From positions 1 through 35,815 of the IMG/VR virus record IMGVR_UViG_3300020439_000032: DNA of 35,815 nt. One strand, 5' to 3'. Both the position numbers and the translations under genes were made by a program. The notes below the pieces were generated by a model. That model was not told the origin of the DNA. It did not search any database and was given only the letters and a program-made list of their open reading frames with translations. Positions 14,499-21,649 of the stretch are shown here, one piece after another; the first letter of the stretch is position 1; each line of letters begins with the position of its first letter. This DNA comes from a virus.

Positions 14499-14827
14499 TG
14501 GAAGATAAAGTAAAGAAACTAAACGAACTTGAAAACCTAAAATGGGAAATGGAATCCTTGATTAGGAGAGTCAACGAAAAGACTCGACAAATTAAGTACA
14601 TGGACACGCCTTCTGAAATCTACATGAAAGTCGAGAGTTGGGCAGAAGAAAACGGTATCGACTCAGGCGACATGGAGTGGAAAGTTAAAGATGTTCGTGA
14701 AAAGGTCAATGAACTTGAGAGTGCTATCTATGAGTTAGTAGAACCCTTTGAAGAAAAACTAAGGGATATCGAGAACGAATACGATGAACTCGAATGGGAA
14801 ATTGAGGAAATAAAGGAGGCAGGTTAG
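14498..14827 (+). CDS. coiled-coil hypothetical protein, 109 aa
   Basis: Almost entirely helical and charged (VKKLNELENLKWEMESLIRR and later LRDIENEYDELEWEIEEIKE), with two predicted coiled-coil stretches. AAGGAG (14485-14490) and TAATG coupling support ATG 14498. The stem of the following terminator begins inside its last codons. Function unknown. Confidence 0.65.
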   Translation: MEDKVKKLNELENLKWEMESLIRRVNEKTRQIKYMDTPSEIYMKVESWAEENGIDSGDMEWKVKDVREKVNELESAIYELVEPFEEKLRDIENEYDELEWEIEEIKEAG

Positions 14828-14860
14828 ACTTATAACGCTTGACAGTGACCTGCCTTTTTT
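14817..14860 (+). terminator. rho-independent terminator overlapping a promoter
   Basis: AGGCAGGT (14817-14824) pairs with ACCTGCCT (14848-14855), followed by five more T (14856-14860). The 23-nt loop holds the -35 box of the next promoter, and the T-run lies in that promoter's spacer. Confidence 0.75.
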
Positions 14861-14868
14861 GTTAGCCT
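14839..14868 (+). promoter_or_regulatory. TTGACA-N18-TAGCCT promoter, copy 4
   Basis: TTGACA (14839-14844), 18-bp spacer, TAGCCT (14863-14868); an ATG (14875) is exactly 36 nt after the first T. It is nested in the terminator of the upstream gene, so one operon ends where the next begins. Confidence 0.7.
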
Positions 14869-14898
14869 ATACACATGATGAGAAAAAAAGGAGACAAT

Positions 14899-15276
14899 AT
14901 GAAAGTATCAGAATTAGTAAACGAAGTAAACCAAGAACAAGAGTTGCTTCAATTGTGCGATAAACTGTGTGAGGATTTACTCAAAGTACACCTTAAAGCA
15001 TTCCCTAGTCTTGACTGGTACGGTTATCGTTACAAGGTTGCTAACAAATATATCAAAGTCATTACCACTGAACATGGTGAAGACAGGTCTGTTTGGGGAT
15101 TCATAAACAGGAAGAAGTTTCAGAAAGGTGCTACGGGTGTCACATTTGAATGTGGTGACGTTCTAAAAGCCGCTGGTTGGAGAACACCAGCTTTGAATGC
15201 CCCAAGAGGTAACTTATTCAATGGGTATGACGTGTCTGTTGGTAACAGAAAATACGGCCCTGATTATTTAATATAG
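14899..15276 (+). CDS. conserved phage hypothetical protein, 125 aa
   Basis: ATG 14899 has a strong AAAGGAGA site; an in-frame ATG at 14875 lies at the predicted transcript start and would add 8 residues. The body, YRYKVANKYIKVITTEHGEDRSVWGFINRK, followed by GDVLKAAGWRTPALNAPRGNLF, belongs to a layout common in marine phages: a small beta domain ending in an 'A-x-W-x-x-PA-x-N-x-x-RGN' motif. Function unknown. Confidence 0.7.
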   Translation: MKVSELVNEVNQEQELLQLCDKLCEDLLKVHLKAFPSLDWYGYRYKVANKYIKVITTEHGEDRSVWGFINRKKFQKGATGVTFECGDVLKAAGWRTPALNAPRGNLFNGYDVSVGNRKYGPDYLI

Positions 15277-15284
15277 GAGAAACA

Positions 15285-15593
15285 ATGAAACTAGGTAATG
15301 CTGAAATAGTAATGTCAAAAGAAGGGAAAATGGATTCCCTTAAAGTGTCCGAGTTCTTAAAGAACGTTGTCGGTTTAAATTTAGTCCCAGTACGTGGTCA
15401 ATACAACTCGTACTGGTTAAGTGGTAAAGACGGTCATGACATGATAGACGGTAACAAGTATTACAAGTTAACATTGAATGATTACGGGATAGAGATTAAT
15501 TGTGCTGGTGATTACAATGCATTCAGCATACAAGGTTCTTTAATTAAATGGATTAAAGAAGGATTTGAAAAAGTAAAACTTGAGAAGGAGTAA
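15285..15593 (+). CDS. hypothetical protein, 102 aa
   Basis: Not recognised. Mixed alpha/beta soluble protein. TAGGAGA upstream supports the start, 8 nt after the previous gene. The length and paired position with the preceding gene suggest the two are expressed together. Confidence 0.65.
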   Translation: MKLGNAEIVMSKEGKMDSLKVSEFLKNVVGLNLVPVRGQYNSYWLSGKDGHDMIDGNKYYKLTLNDYGIEINCAGDYNAFSIQGSLIKWIKEGFEKVKLEKE

Positions 15594-15595
15594 TT

Positions 15596-15835
15596 ATGCC
15601 AGCTAGAGTAGAAACAGCAATCCAATTGTTAAAAAATAACATTGAGATTCAAAACAAACAAACCGAGGTCAACAATCAAATCATTGACCTTTTAGAAAAA
15701 TTAGCAGACAAGATTGATTATTTGGATTCTCAAATCAATACACTTGACTCTACTGCAGACAGTATTAGTTCTGCTGTAAGTAGTTTGGAATCTGATATCA
15801 GTAACTTGTCCAGTGAAGTATCATCGTTACAATGA
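15596..15835 (+). CDS. coiled-coil protein, 79 aa
   Basis: Regular heptads of Ile/Leu run nearly the full length (IIDLLEKLADKIDYLDSQIN, then SSAVSSLESDISNLSSEVSS). This predicts a long parallel coiled coil, probably a trimer or dimer. GAAGGAG supports the start. Overlaps the next gene by ATGA. Could be an oligomerisation or fibre-like part, but no partner is evident. Confidence 0.65.
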   Translation: MPARVETAIQLLKNNIEIQNKQTEVNNQIIDLLEKLADKIDYLDSQINTLDSTADSISSAVSSLESDISNLSSEVSSLQ

Positions 15836-16023
15836 GTTACACGTATCTAAAAGAAATCACCGATTGGGGTGAATACAAAGTTAAGAACCATACATATATC
15901 TTCAATGAGAAGGGACAGAATGTTGGTTATATCAAAACAGGAACAACGGAAGAACTTTTTTACAAGACACCTTCCAAGTTGTTTTCCAAAGCAAGACGTA
16001 AGTTTATCAAGTTAAAGAAATGA
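15832..16023 (+). CDS. basic hypothetical protein, 63 aa
   Basis: Not recognised. The N-terminal half is beta-rich, and the C-terminal third is strongly basic (KLFSKARRKFIKLKK), suggesting nucleic-acid or membrane-surface contact. Overlaps both neighbours by ATGA. Confidence 0.6.
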   Translation: MSYTYLKEITDWGEYKVKNHTYIFNEKGQNVGYIKTGTTEELFYKTPSKLFSKARRKFIKLKK

Positions 16024-16562
16024 ACATATTCTATTTACATGAAGACCCAGTAAGGTCTGCTCAATTACACTGCGACAAACACGTGGTCAAAATGATTATT
16101 GAGTATGCTCAAATGCTATCCACTGCTCATAGAATGTTGGACGGTACACAATATATCGACCAATCCAGTGGTAGACGAATCAAAAGGTGGCGACTAGATA
16201 ATTCTAATATGGACGGAGTCTTATACAAAGCAAGTCATATCAATCACCCTTCTGCTATATGGGTGCGAGAGAATGCAATCCAGTATCAATACATGTACGA
16301 TTTGTTTGTTGCATTGTGTGACGAGTATACGTATCGATACGGTAAAGTCCATATGACGGACGATAAACTCAGGGAACTGCTAAACGTTCTTCCTCAGAAT
16401 ATCAAACTAGGAACATGGAGACAACCACCACCTGCAATGCCTGATTATTGCAAACACAAAGACTCCATTATTTCGTACCATAAATACTATGCAAACGAGA
16501 AGAAAGGTTTTGCGAAATGGACTAATAGAGAACGTCCTGCATTTATGGAACAATATGCCTAG
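16020..16562 (+). CDS. conserved phage protein, possibly Pyr_excise-like
   Basis: 180 aa. MNIFYLHEDPVRSAQLHCDKHVVKMIIEYAQML and the middle HINHPSAIWVRENAIQYQY are hallmarks of a family widespread in large phages. Some members are annotated as pyrimidine-dimer glycosylase-like (PF03013), but T4 DenV does not share these motifs convincingly. Conserved D, K and H residues near the N-terminus could form an active site. It may be a DNA repair or modification enzyme; treat the function as unknown. Confidence 0.6.
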   Translation: MNIFYLHEDPVRSAQLHCDKHVVKMIIEYAQMLSTAHRMLDGTQYIDQSSGRRIKRWRLDNSNMDGVLYKASHINHPSAIWVRENAIQYQYMYDLFVALCDEYTYRYGKVHMTDDKLRELLNVLPQNIKLGTWRQPPPAMPDYCKHKDSIISYHKYYANEKKGFAKWTNRERPAFMEQYA

Positions 16563-16863
16563 ATACGATTTTTATAATACTGAAACTGGTGAATTGGTTG
16601 AATACACAATGTCATGGCGTGACCTTGACGATTTCAAACTAAACAATCCCCACCTTAAACAACAAGTATCCGCACCACAAATAGTTGGTGGTACGGGTGA
16701 CCGAGTCAAGACTGATGCTGGTTTTAAGGAAGTGCTATCCAAAGTTGGTAGCAAGTTCCCCGACAGCCCGCTTGACAAACGATACAACAGTCAATCTGTC
16801 AAAGATATCAAGACAAGAGAGATTGTTAAAAAGCATGTAGACATACAGAACAAAAAGAAGTAA
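16555..16863 (+). CDS. FmdB-like phage regulatory protein without zinc ribbon
   Basis: 102 aa from ATG 16555, the start that overlaps the preceding gene by 8 nt. The opening MPRYDFYNTETGELVEYTMS and middle VSAPQIVGGTGDRVKTDAGFKEVLSKVG resemble the FmdB-type putative regulators of T4-like cyanophages. Those usually have a CxxC zinc ribbon; this one has no cysteines at all. A role in regulation is by similarity only. Confidence 0.6.
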   Translation: MPRYDFYNTETGELVEYTMSWRDLDDFKLNNPHLKQQVSAPQIVGGTGDRVKTDAGFKEVLSKVGSKFPDSPLDKRYNSQSVKDIKTREIVKKHVDIQNKKK

Positions 16864-16872
16864 AATAATATT

Positions 16873-17550
16873 ATGACAGAAGTGAGATTATCCACAATGG
16901 ATATTACTGATTTAGAATCACTAGATTTAAAAACAGTATCAGAAAATGGCCAACGTTTTTACGTTGACGATAAGGGCGATAAGTATCCAAGTGTCACAAC
17001 TGTTGTAGGATTAGAATCAAGAGAACAGATAAAACTGTGGCGTAAAAGAGTTGGTGAAGAGAAAGCAAATCAGATTACAAAGTCTGCTACTTCACGTGGA
17101 ACGACCATGCACCAACATGTCGAAGACTATTTACGCAAAGAAAAAGATTTCATAGAGTTCGATAATCTAATACATGAAGGTATGTTCAAAGGCATACGTC
17201 CAGTGTTAGACGAGATTATCCCATTAGCTTTAGAAGCACCCATGTATTCAGACAAACTGAAAATGGCAGGACGGGTTGATTGTATTGGATTCTTAGATGA
17301 CGCTTTGTGCATAATCGACTTCAAGACTTCAAGTAAGTTTAAAGAAGATTACATGGCAAGGCCATGGTTCTTACAAATGACTGCTTATGCTATCATGGTT
17401 GAAGAACTAACAGGAAAGAAGATAGAAGAAATCGTTGCATTGGTTATGTTAGAGAACGGTCACTTCCAAATCTTTACAGCAAACCATGAAGACTACATTG
17501 ACGACTTATGTGCGGTGAGACTTCAATACAAAAACTTATACGGAATATGA
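16873..17550 (+). CDS. RecB/MGME1-like PD-(D/E)XK exonuclease
   Basis: 225 aa. Motif order fits the RecB-Cas4-MGME1 nucleases: GTTMHQHVE (H80), E121, GRVDCIG (D136), CIIDFKTSSK (D149, K151) and WFLQMTAYAI (Q168). MGME1-type enzymes digest single-stranded ends and flaps. Here it lies directly before gp33 and gp59, inside the replication and recombination block, so it probably processes replication intermediates. The ATG lacks a clear ribosome site; a partial AAATA-N5-ATG match to the late box is noted but weak. Confidence 0.75.
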   Translation: MTEVRLSTMDITDLESLDLKTVSENGQRFYVDDKGDKYPSVTTVVGLESREQIKLWRKRVGEEKANQITKSATSRGTTMHQHVEDYLRKEKDFIEFDNLIHEGMFKGIRPVLDEIIPLALEAPMYSDKLKMAGRVDCIGFLDDALCIIDFKTSSKFKEDYMARPWFLQMTAYAIMVEELTGKKIEEIVALVMLENGHFQIFTANHEDYIDDLCAVRLQYKNLYGI

Positions 17551-17777
17551 TATCAAAAAAAGAATTTACAGAACAAGTAGAAGTTCTACTTAGTAAAGGT
17601 GCTAGTGTTATGGACGCAATCATTAAGGTATGCGACAACAACAAAATAGAACCTGAATCAACAAAGAGATTGCTTAGTGACCCACTCAAAGAAAGATTGG
17701 AAGCAGAAGCAAAGAAACTTAATATGGTGAATCGTGGAAGTAATTCACAAGCAAGTTTAACAACATTTTTTAAGTGA
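17547..17777 (+). CDS. 33: gp33-like late transcription coactivator
   Basis: 76 aa, starting inside the preceding stop (ATGA). MISKKEFTEQVEVLL...DAIIKVCDNNKIEPE...LKERLEAEAKKLNM matches the gp33 homologues of T4-like marine phages. gp33 links RNA polymerase to the sliding clamp at late promoters with gp55. The C-terminus, QASLTTFF (68-75), is a QxxLxxFF clamp-binding signature, expected for this function. Its presence agrees with the TATAAATA boxes in the window. gp55 is not visible here. Confidence 0.75.
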   Translation: MISKKEFTEQVEVLLSKGASVMDAIIKVCDNNKIEPESTKRLLSDPLKERLEAEAKKLNMVNRGSNSQASLTTFFK

Positions 17778-17784
17778 GGTAATT

Positions 17785-18081
17785 ATGAAGAATGGAGATA
17801 TAGTCACAGTCATTACTGTGAGTGGTGAATACGTAGGTAAACTTACACACCTTGACGGTGGTAACGTGTCTATCGATAAACCTAGAATGATATTACAAAA
17901 CCCACAGTCAGGTGAAATGGGTTTTGCGAGAGGGATAGCAGTCACTGGTGCTGAGAATCCCGAAGAAGTTACATTTCAAAGTGTAGTATTTGTAACACCA
18001 ACAAACGAACAGGTGCAAAAAGCATGGCAAGAAGCAACCAGTTCAATCGTCACTCCTACTAAACCGACATTAGTTAAGTGA
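17785..18081 (+). CDS. small beta-barrel (Sm-like) hypothetical protein
   Basis: 98 aa. MKNGDIVTVITVSGEYVGKL and NVSIDKPRMIL, followed by VTFQSVVFVTPTN, form a five-strand pattern like a small Sm/LSM barrel. Similar proteins occur beside gp33/gp59 in T4-like marine phages. GAGGT lies upstream. RNA binding is a reasonable guess but not shown. The end overlaps gp59 by GTGA. Confidence 0.55.
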   Translation: MKNGDIVTVITVSGEYVGKLTHLDGGNVSIDKPRMILQNPQSGEMGFARGIAVTGAENPEEVTFQSVVFVTPTNEQVQKAWQEATSSIVTPTKPTLVK

Positions 18082-18671
18082 CCTCTAGAGAAGGATTCGA
18101 TGCATATCAGTTGTACCTTGGAATCAAATTACATTTTCATTCCAAGGATTACGACTTTGTCAAATACAATGGTGTAGTCAAAGCAGAACTACCGTCCTTC
18201 TTAAAACGTAAAGATAAATTCCACTTTGGTAAACTATCAAGAACATATAAACATGAACTCAAAGATTTTTTCATTGCAAATCTTTCCGAGAAAGACTATT
18301 GGGTAGGTGACTTGTTAGATAAAGAAGCAGACCGAAGATATAAGAAGTGGAAGAACAATCGACAGAAACAAGCATACCTATTCAATACAGAAGTAAGTGA
18401 CCTGCTTAAAACATACAAGATAGATACCATATTGAAAGTGACAGACGGACAACACCCAAGACTTTTAAAATCTCTTATGAGTAAAAAAGTATCTTTGGAA
18501 ACAGTTTGTATCATGGACGCTATTATAGGATTCACAAAAGATTGGGAACGACTGATTACAGAGAAGGTAGTCTATCCCGATATACACATTAAGATTAACA
18601 AGTATAAGTCATTCATACAGTATGACCATGACGCATACAAATCAAAACTAATAGAACTATGCTCACTATAG
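18078..18671 (+). CDS. 59: gp59-like helicase loader
   Basis: 197 aa, GTG start inside the preceding stop. FDAYQLYLGIKLHFHSKDYDFVKYNG is the characteristic start of T4 gp59. The all-helical body, with many Lys/Arg, and C-terminal KYKSFIQYDHDAYKSKL agree. gp59 binds forked DNA and gp32 and loads gp41 helicase at forks and recombination intermediates. gp32 is two genes downstream, as expected for a replication cluster. Confidence 0.8.
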   Translation: MTSREGFDAYQLYLGIKLHFHSKDYDFVKYNGVVKAELPSFLKRKDKFHFGKLSRTYKHELKDFFIANLSEKDYWVGDLLDKEADRRYKKWKNNRQKQAYLFNTEVSDLLKTYKIDTILKVTDGQHPRLLKSLMSKKVSLETVCIMDAIIGFTKDWERLITEKVVYPDIHIKINKYKSFIQYDHDAYKSKLIELCSL

Positions 18672-19369
18672 TAGGGAATGGAACAAACAGAGTTATGCCT
18701 ACTTATGGTGAAGATAGGTTTTGGGGTTGCAATGCATTCTACCGAGACGCAAATCCTGAGATTCTTTTTACTGTAGACATACCTATGCAAAGGGAAGTAA
18801 TAGAATGGGGATACGCAGAAGCAAACAAAGTTGCGGTAGGGAATTGGGAAATACTACCGATTGATATGATTGAACCATTGAAAATGGGATTCGGGAATAC
18901 AAAGATAATAGAATCGATTTCGCCCGATAGTGAGTATTTGGTAGTACAAGGGGACGATGAAGTGACCACGTTTCTTGGCTTAAGCAGCCCCCAAATGAAG
19001 AACATTATTATGTATAATAATCCTGAGCTCAAGAACCTCTTTTGTGGAATGAGTGCATTAGGATATGCTATGCTTAATGGTGAAAAGGAAATCACATTGA
19101 CTGGATTCAATGCCCTCGAAGACGATAATTGGTCAAATAATTATGAGGGAACACAGAACTATTTGCATAAATATAGTAGTGATAGCAGAGTATTAAATGC
19201 TCAGCGGTCACAGTTCATTGCTCTACTAGAAGAGTTTGAAGACGTTAAAGTTTATTTCAAAAACCCTCTTACGGGAACTGTAAAAGTGGAGTATAATGAA
19301 TTATATTACTATGAAGATAGTGAAAGGTGGATTCTTGGCGAAGGTCTTGAATCTGATACAATGCGATAA
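18659..19369 (+). CDS. conserved hypothetical protein, 236 aa
   Basis: Begins MLTIVGNGTNRVMPTYGEDRFWGCNAFYRDAN, a nucleotide-binding-like start seen in an uncharacterised cyanophage family that recalls DUF115/MptE or sialyltransferase-like proteins. The later FCGMSALGYAMLNGEKEITLTGFNA fits the same fold. It overlaps gp59 by 13 nt. The reaction is unknown; glycosyl or nucleotide-sugar chemistry is a guess. Its last codons form the first repeat of the gp32 operator. Confidence 0.6.
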   Translation: MLTIVGNGTNRVMPTYGEDRFWGCNAFYRDANPEILFTVDIPMQREVIEWGYAEANKVAVGNWEILPIDMIEPLKMGFGNTKIIESISPDSEYLVVQGDDEVTTFLGLSSPQMKNIIMYNNPELKNLFCGMSALGYAMLNGEKEITLTGFNALEDDNWSNNYEGTQNYLHKYSSDSRVLNAQRSQFIALLEEFEDVKVYFKNPLTGTVKVEYNELYYYEDSERWILGEGLESDTMR

Positions 19370-19406
19370 AATGCGATACAATGCAATACAATAGGAGAAT
19401 ACAATG
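19356..19406 (+). promoter_or_regulatory. 10-nt tandem repeats over the gp32 start, candidate operator
   Basis: Four back-to-back decamers: ATACAATGCG (19356), ATAAAATGCG (19366), ATACAATGCA (19376) and ATACAATAGG (19386). A partial fifth ATACAATG (19399-19406) contains the gp32 start codon; the ribosome site AGGAG lies in and after repeat four. In T4, gp32 represses its own translation by binding an unstructured repeat tract at this position. The sequence differs, but the layout matches. Confidence 0.65.
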
Positions 19407-20300
19407 TCAAATGCATCGTTAGAAAAACTGAGAGCAGCTATGGAATCTGCATCAGCGCCTGGCACAGGAGAAAAAAAGTCCTATTCCGATGATACTATGT
19501 GGAAACCCGAACTTGATAAAACAGGTAACGGTTTTGCAGTAGTTCGTTTCCTACCAACACCCGAAGGGGAAGAAATGCCATGGGTCAGTTATTTTGACCA
19601 CGGTTTTCAAGGCCCAGGCGGTTGGTACATTGAGAAGTCTTTGACTACTCTTAACAAGAAAGACCCAGTGTCAGACTACAACTCTCAGTTGTGGAATACT
19701 GGTGTTGAAGCAAACAAAGAGATTGCAAGGAAACAGAAGCGTAGACTTCATTATGTTTCTAATGTCTATGTTGTTTCTGACCCTAAAAATCCTGACAACG
19801 AAGGTAAGGTTTTCAAATACCGTTATGGTAAGAAAATCTTTGAAATGTTGAAAGAAGCTATCTCACCTGCATTCGCAGACGAGAAAGCAATTAATCCTTT
19901 TGACTTAAGGGGAGAAGGTGCAAACTTTAAAATTAAAATCAGAAAAGTTGACGGTTACTGGAACTATGACAAATCTGAGTTTGATTCACCAGCACCTTTA
20001 TTTGCAGAAGAAGAGAAACTAGAAGAAGTTGTTTCTTCTCTACATTCTTTATCTGCTATTATTGCACCCGAAGAGTTCAAGTCTTATGAAGAACTTAAAG
20101 AAAAGTTCGACAGAGTCTTAGGACTAACTGGTGCAACTTCAACCTCTACTGCAGAGTCCGTTGCTGAAGACCTTGACGAAGTGCCTTGGTCAGACGTAAA
20201 CAAGGAACCCGTTGCAGAGGAACCTGTAATCCAATCTGCTGATTCTAGTGATTCAGAAGACGCAATGGATTACTTCAAGAAGCTTGCTTCTGACTCGTAA
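19404..20300 (+). CDS. 32: single-stranded DNA-binding protein gp32
   Basis: 298 aa, like T4 gp32 (301 aa). N-terminal basic/LAST-type start (SLEKLRAAME), OB core with VVRFLPTPEGEEMPWVSY, RRLHYVSNVYVVSDPKNPDNEGKVF and FKYRYGKKIFEML, and an acidic C-terminal tail ending EDAMDYFKKLASDS. It coats single-stranded DNA and organises the replisome. The zinc site of T4 gp32 (His and three Cys) is missing: there is no cysteine, and the CPV-type site reads KDPVSDYN. Translation is probably controlled by the repeats over its start. Confidence 0.92.
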   Translation: MSNASLEKLRAAMESASAPGTGEKKSYSDDTMWKPELDKTGNGFAVVRFLPTPEGEEMPWVSYFDHGFQGPGGWYIEKSLTTLNKKDPVSDYNSQLWNTGVEANKEIARKQKRRLHYVSNVYVVSDPKNPDNEGKVFKYRYGKKIFEMLKEAISPAFADEKAINPFDLRGEGANFKIKIRKVDGYWNYDKSEFDSPAPLFAEEEKLEEVVSSLHSLSAIIAPEEFKSYEELKEKFDRVLGLTGATSTSTAESVAEDLDEVPWSDVNKEPVAEEPVIQSADSSDSEDAMDYFKKLASDS

Positions 20301-20303
20301 GCA

Positions 20304-20490
20304 GAAGTAAACTTCGGGGGGTAGTGACTATTTTATGTGTCCTTGAGTGCACTACCCAGTTGAACTAAGACCGTGGATAAAAATCTGAGGGGGTACTTAG
20401 TTAGGGAAAGGCAAACAGCTAATAAAAGAAAGCGGGTTTGTCCGTAAAGAGCGGGACTGCAGTAATGCGAGGGGCGACTTTACACTTTTT
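20304..20490 (+). ncRNA. candidate structured RNA between gp32 and methyltransferase
   Basis: A 196-nt gene-free stretch with more G than its surroundings and several hairpins. GAAG-TAAA-CTTC is at 20304-20315, and GGGTAGTG (20319-20326) pairs with CACTACCC (20350-20357). AACTAAG (20363-20369) pairs with CTTAGTT (20396-20402), with ACC/GGT and GAT-AAAA-ATC inside. GTCC (20440-20443) pairs with GGAC (20454-20457). None has a T-run, so they are not plain terminators. It could be a small RNA, a 3'-end structure of gp32 mRNA, or a leader of the methyltransferase. No tRNA features. Confidence 0.4.
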
Positions 20491-20496
20491 AAGAAT

Positions 20497-21387
20497 ATGA
20501 AAAGCGAATACTACAAAAACATATTACCATTCAATGAGAACGAAAGAGTGGTTGACCAATTTGGTTGGACTCCTCTATCAGTCATAACACCAACAAAGTC
20601 TTCTAAATCCAATTGGGAAGACGCTTACTTGACTGCATACGAAGAGAAAAGAGGCGAATGTCCTAGACTACCAAACGGTTTAATGATGTCTGAATTTCAT
20701 GCAGGATTGTGTGAAAACATTGTTCATTATTGGAGTATGGTTGGTGATACAATTGTTGACCCATTTGCAGGCAGAATGACAAGAGCATTTGTATCTGCTT
20801 CATTAGGAAGAAACTATTACGGGTATGACGTATCACCTACAACAGTAAGCAAAGTTAAAGAAGAAATGGGAAGGCATTCCTTTGACGGTCATTATGATAT
20901 TATAGAAAGTGACGGTTGTGAAATGTCTCATACAGATGACGAAAGTGCAAACTTAGTTATGACTTGTCCACCTTATGGTGATATTGAAAAATACGAAAGT
21001 GCAGACGGACAGTTATCAGATATAAGAAGTTACACTGAGTTTCGTAATCGTATAGAAGTATGTGCCCAAAACATAGAAAGAGTTTTAGTGCCTGGCGGAT
21101 TTTGTGTATGGGTATGCGGAGATTGGAGACGGGACGGTGAATACGTACCTTTCCATTCTGACTGTATAAATATGTTCACAATGGCAGGTCTGAAACTTCA
21201 TGACGTTATTGTTATGAAGAACGACACCATATTTGCAGCTTTACAAATGGGTAAATGTGCAAGTAAAAGATATACTAGTAAAGTACATGAGTATGTTCTA
21301 GTATTTCGCAAACAGGGGGAACTAGTTTATAGTTCTGATAAAGTAAGAAATAAGGAGCAGTCAACACTGACTGATTTTTTTGAATAA
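20497..21387 (+). CDS. DNA methyltransferase (N6-adenine or N4-cytosine) with clamp-binding tail
   Basis: 296 aa. SAM motif [27 protein letters not shown] (86-111) precedes catalytic motif [10 protein letters not shown] (155-162), an amino-methyltransferase. [20 protein letters not shown] is the next conserved block. The final residues QSTLTDFF (288-295) form a QxxLxxFF signature like sliding-clamp ligands, so the enzyme may ride with the replisome. It could protect phage DNA from host restriction. There is no strong ribosome site; the upstream structured stretch may act in its control. Confidence 0.82.
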   Translation: MKSEYYKNILPFNENERVVDQFGWTPLSVITPTKSSKSNWEDAYLTAYEEKRGECPRLPNGLMMSEFHAGLCENIVHYWSMVGDTIVDPFAGRMTRAFVSASLGRNYYGYDVSPTTVSKVKEEMGRHSFDGHYDIIESDGCEMSHTDDESANLVMTCPPYGDIEKYESADGQLSDIRSYTEFRNRIEVCAQNIERVLVPGGFCVWVCGDWRRDGEYVPFHSDCINMFTMAGLKLHDVIVMKNDTIFAALQMGKCASKRYTSKVHEYVLVFRKQGELVYSSDKVRNKEQSTLTDFFE

Positions 21388-21394
21388 TAATATT

Positions 21395-21646
21395 ATGCCA
21401 CAAGTAACACCAAGACACGATAAAAAAAGGAACAAGACAGAATCCTTTGACCAAATGCTTAGACGTTTCAAAAAGAAATGTGAAAGGGCAGGTATCGTTG
21501 CGGAAGTACGTAGTAGAGAATACTATGTAAAACCCAATCAAAAAAAACATGAGGATAATCAGAAACGTAAGAGACGTAATTACCTTGATAAGGTAAGAGC
21601 AGAACAAGCAGAAGAACGTAGAAAACTTACGTCAAGATTTTATTAA
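21395..21646 (+). CDS. rpsU: ribosomal protein bS21 homologue
   Basis: 83 aa from ATG 21395. [36 protein letters not shown] is a clear bS21 core, followed by the basic arm [21 protein letters not shown], with the usual Tyr C-terminus. bS21 sits by the 3' end of 16S rRNA near the Shine-Dalgarno helix and affects initiation. Phage-encoded bS21 is known in marine viruses. Incorporation could bias host ribosomes toward phage mRNAs. Lies 7 nt after the methyltransferase, with no clear ribosome site. Confidence 0.9.
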   Translation: MPQVTPRHDKKRNKTESFDQMLRRFKKKCERAGIVAEVRSREYYVKPNQKKHEDNQKRKRRNYLDKVRAEQAEERRKLTSRFY

Positions 21647-21649
21647 ACC

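Noticed and set aside
16475-16487. CATAAATA near an ATG inside the 16020 gene
   Set aside because: Spacing to the ATG is 2 nt rather than 5, and the sequence is coding (HKYYA).
20301-20496. tRNA or tmRNA in the gap after gp32
   Set aside because: No T-loop GTTCRA sequence, acceptor stem with CCA or cloverleaf could be drawn; only separate hairpins are seen.
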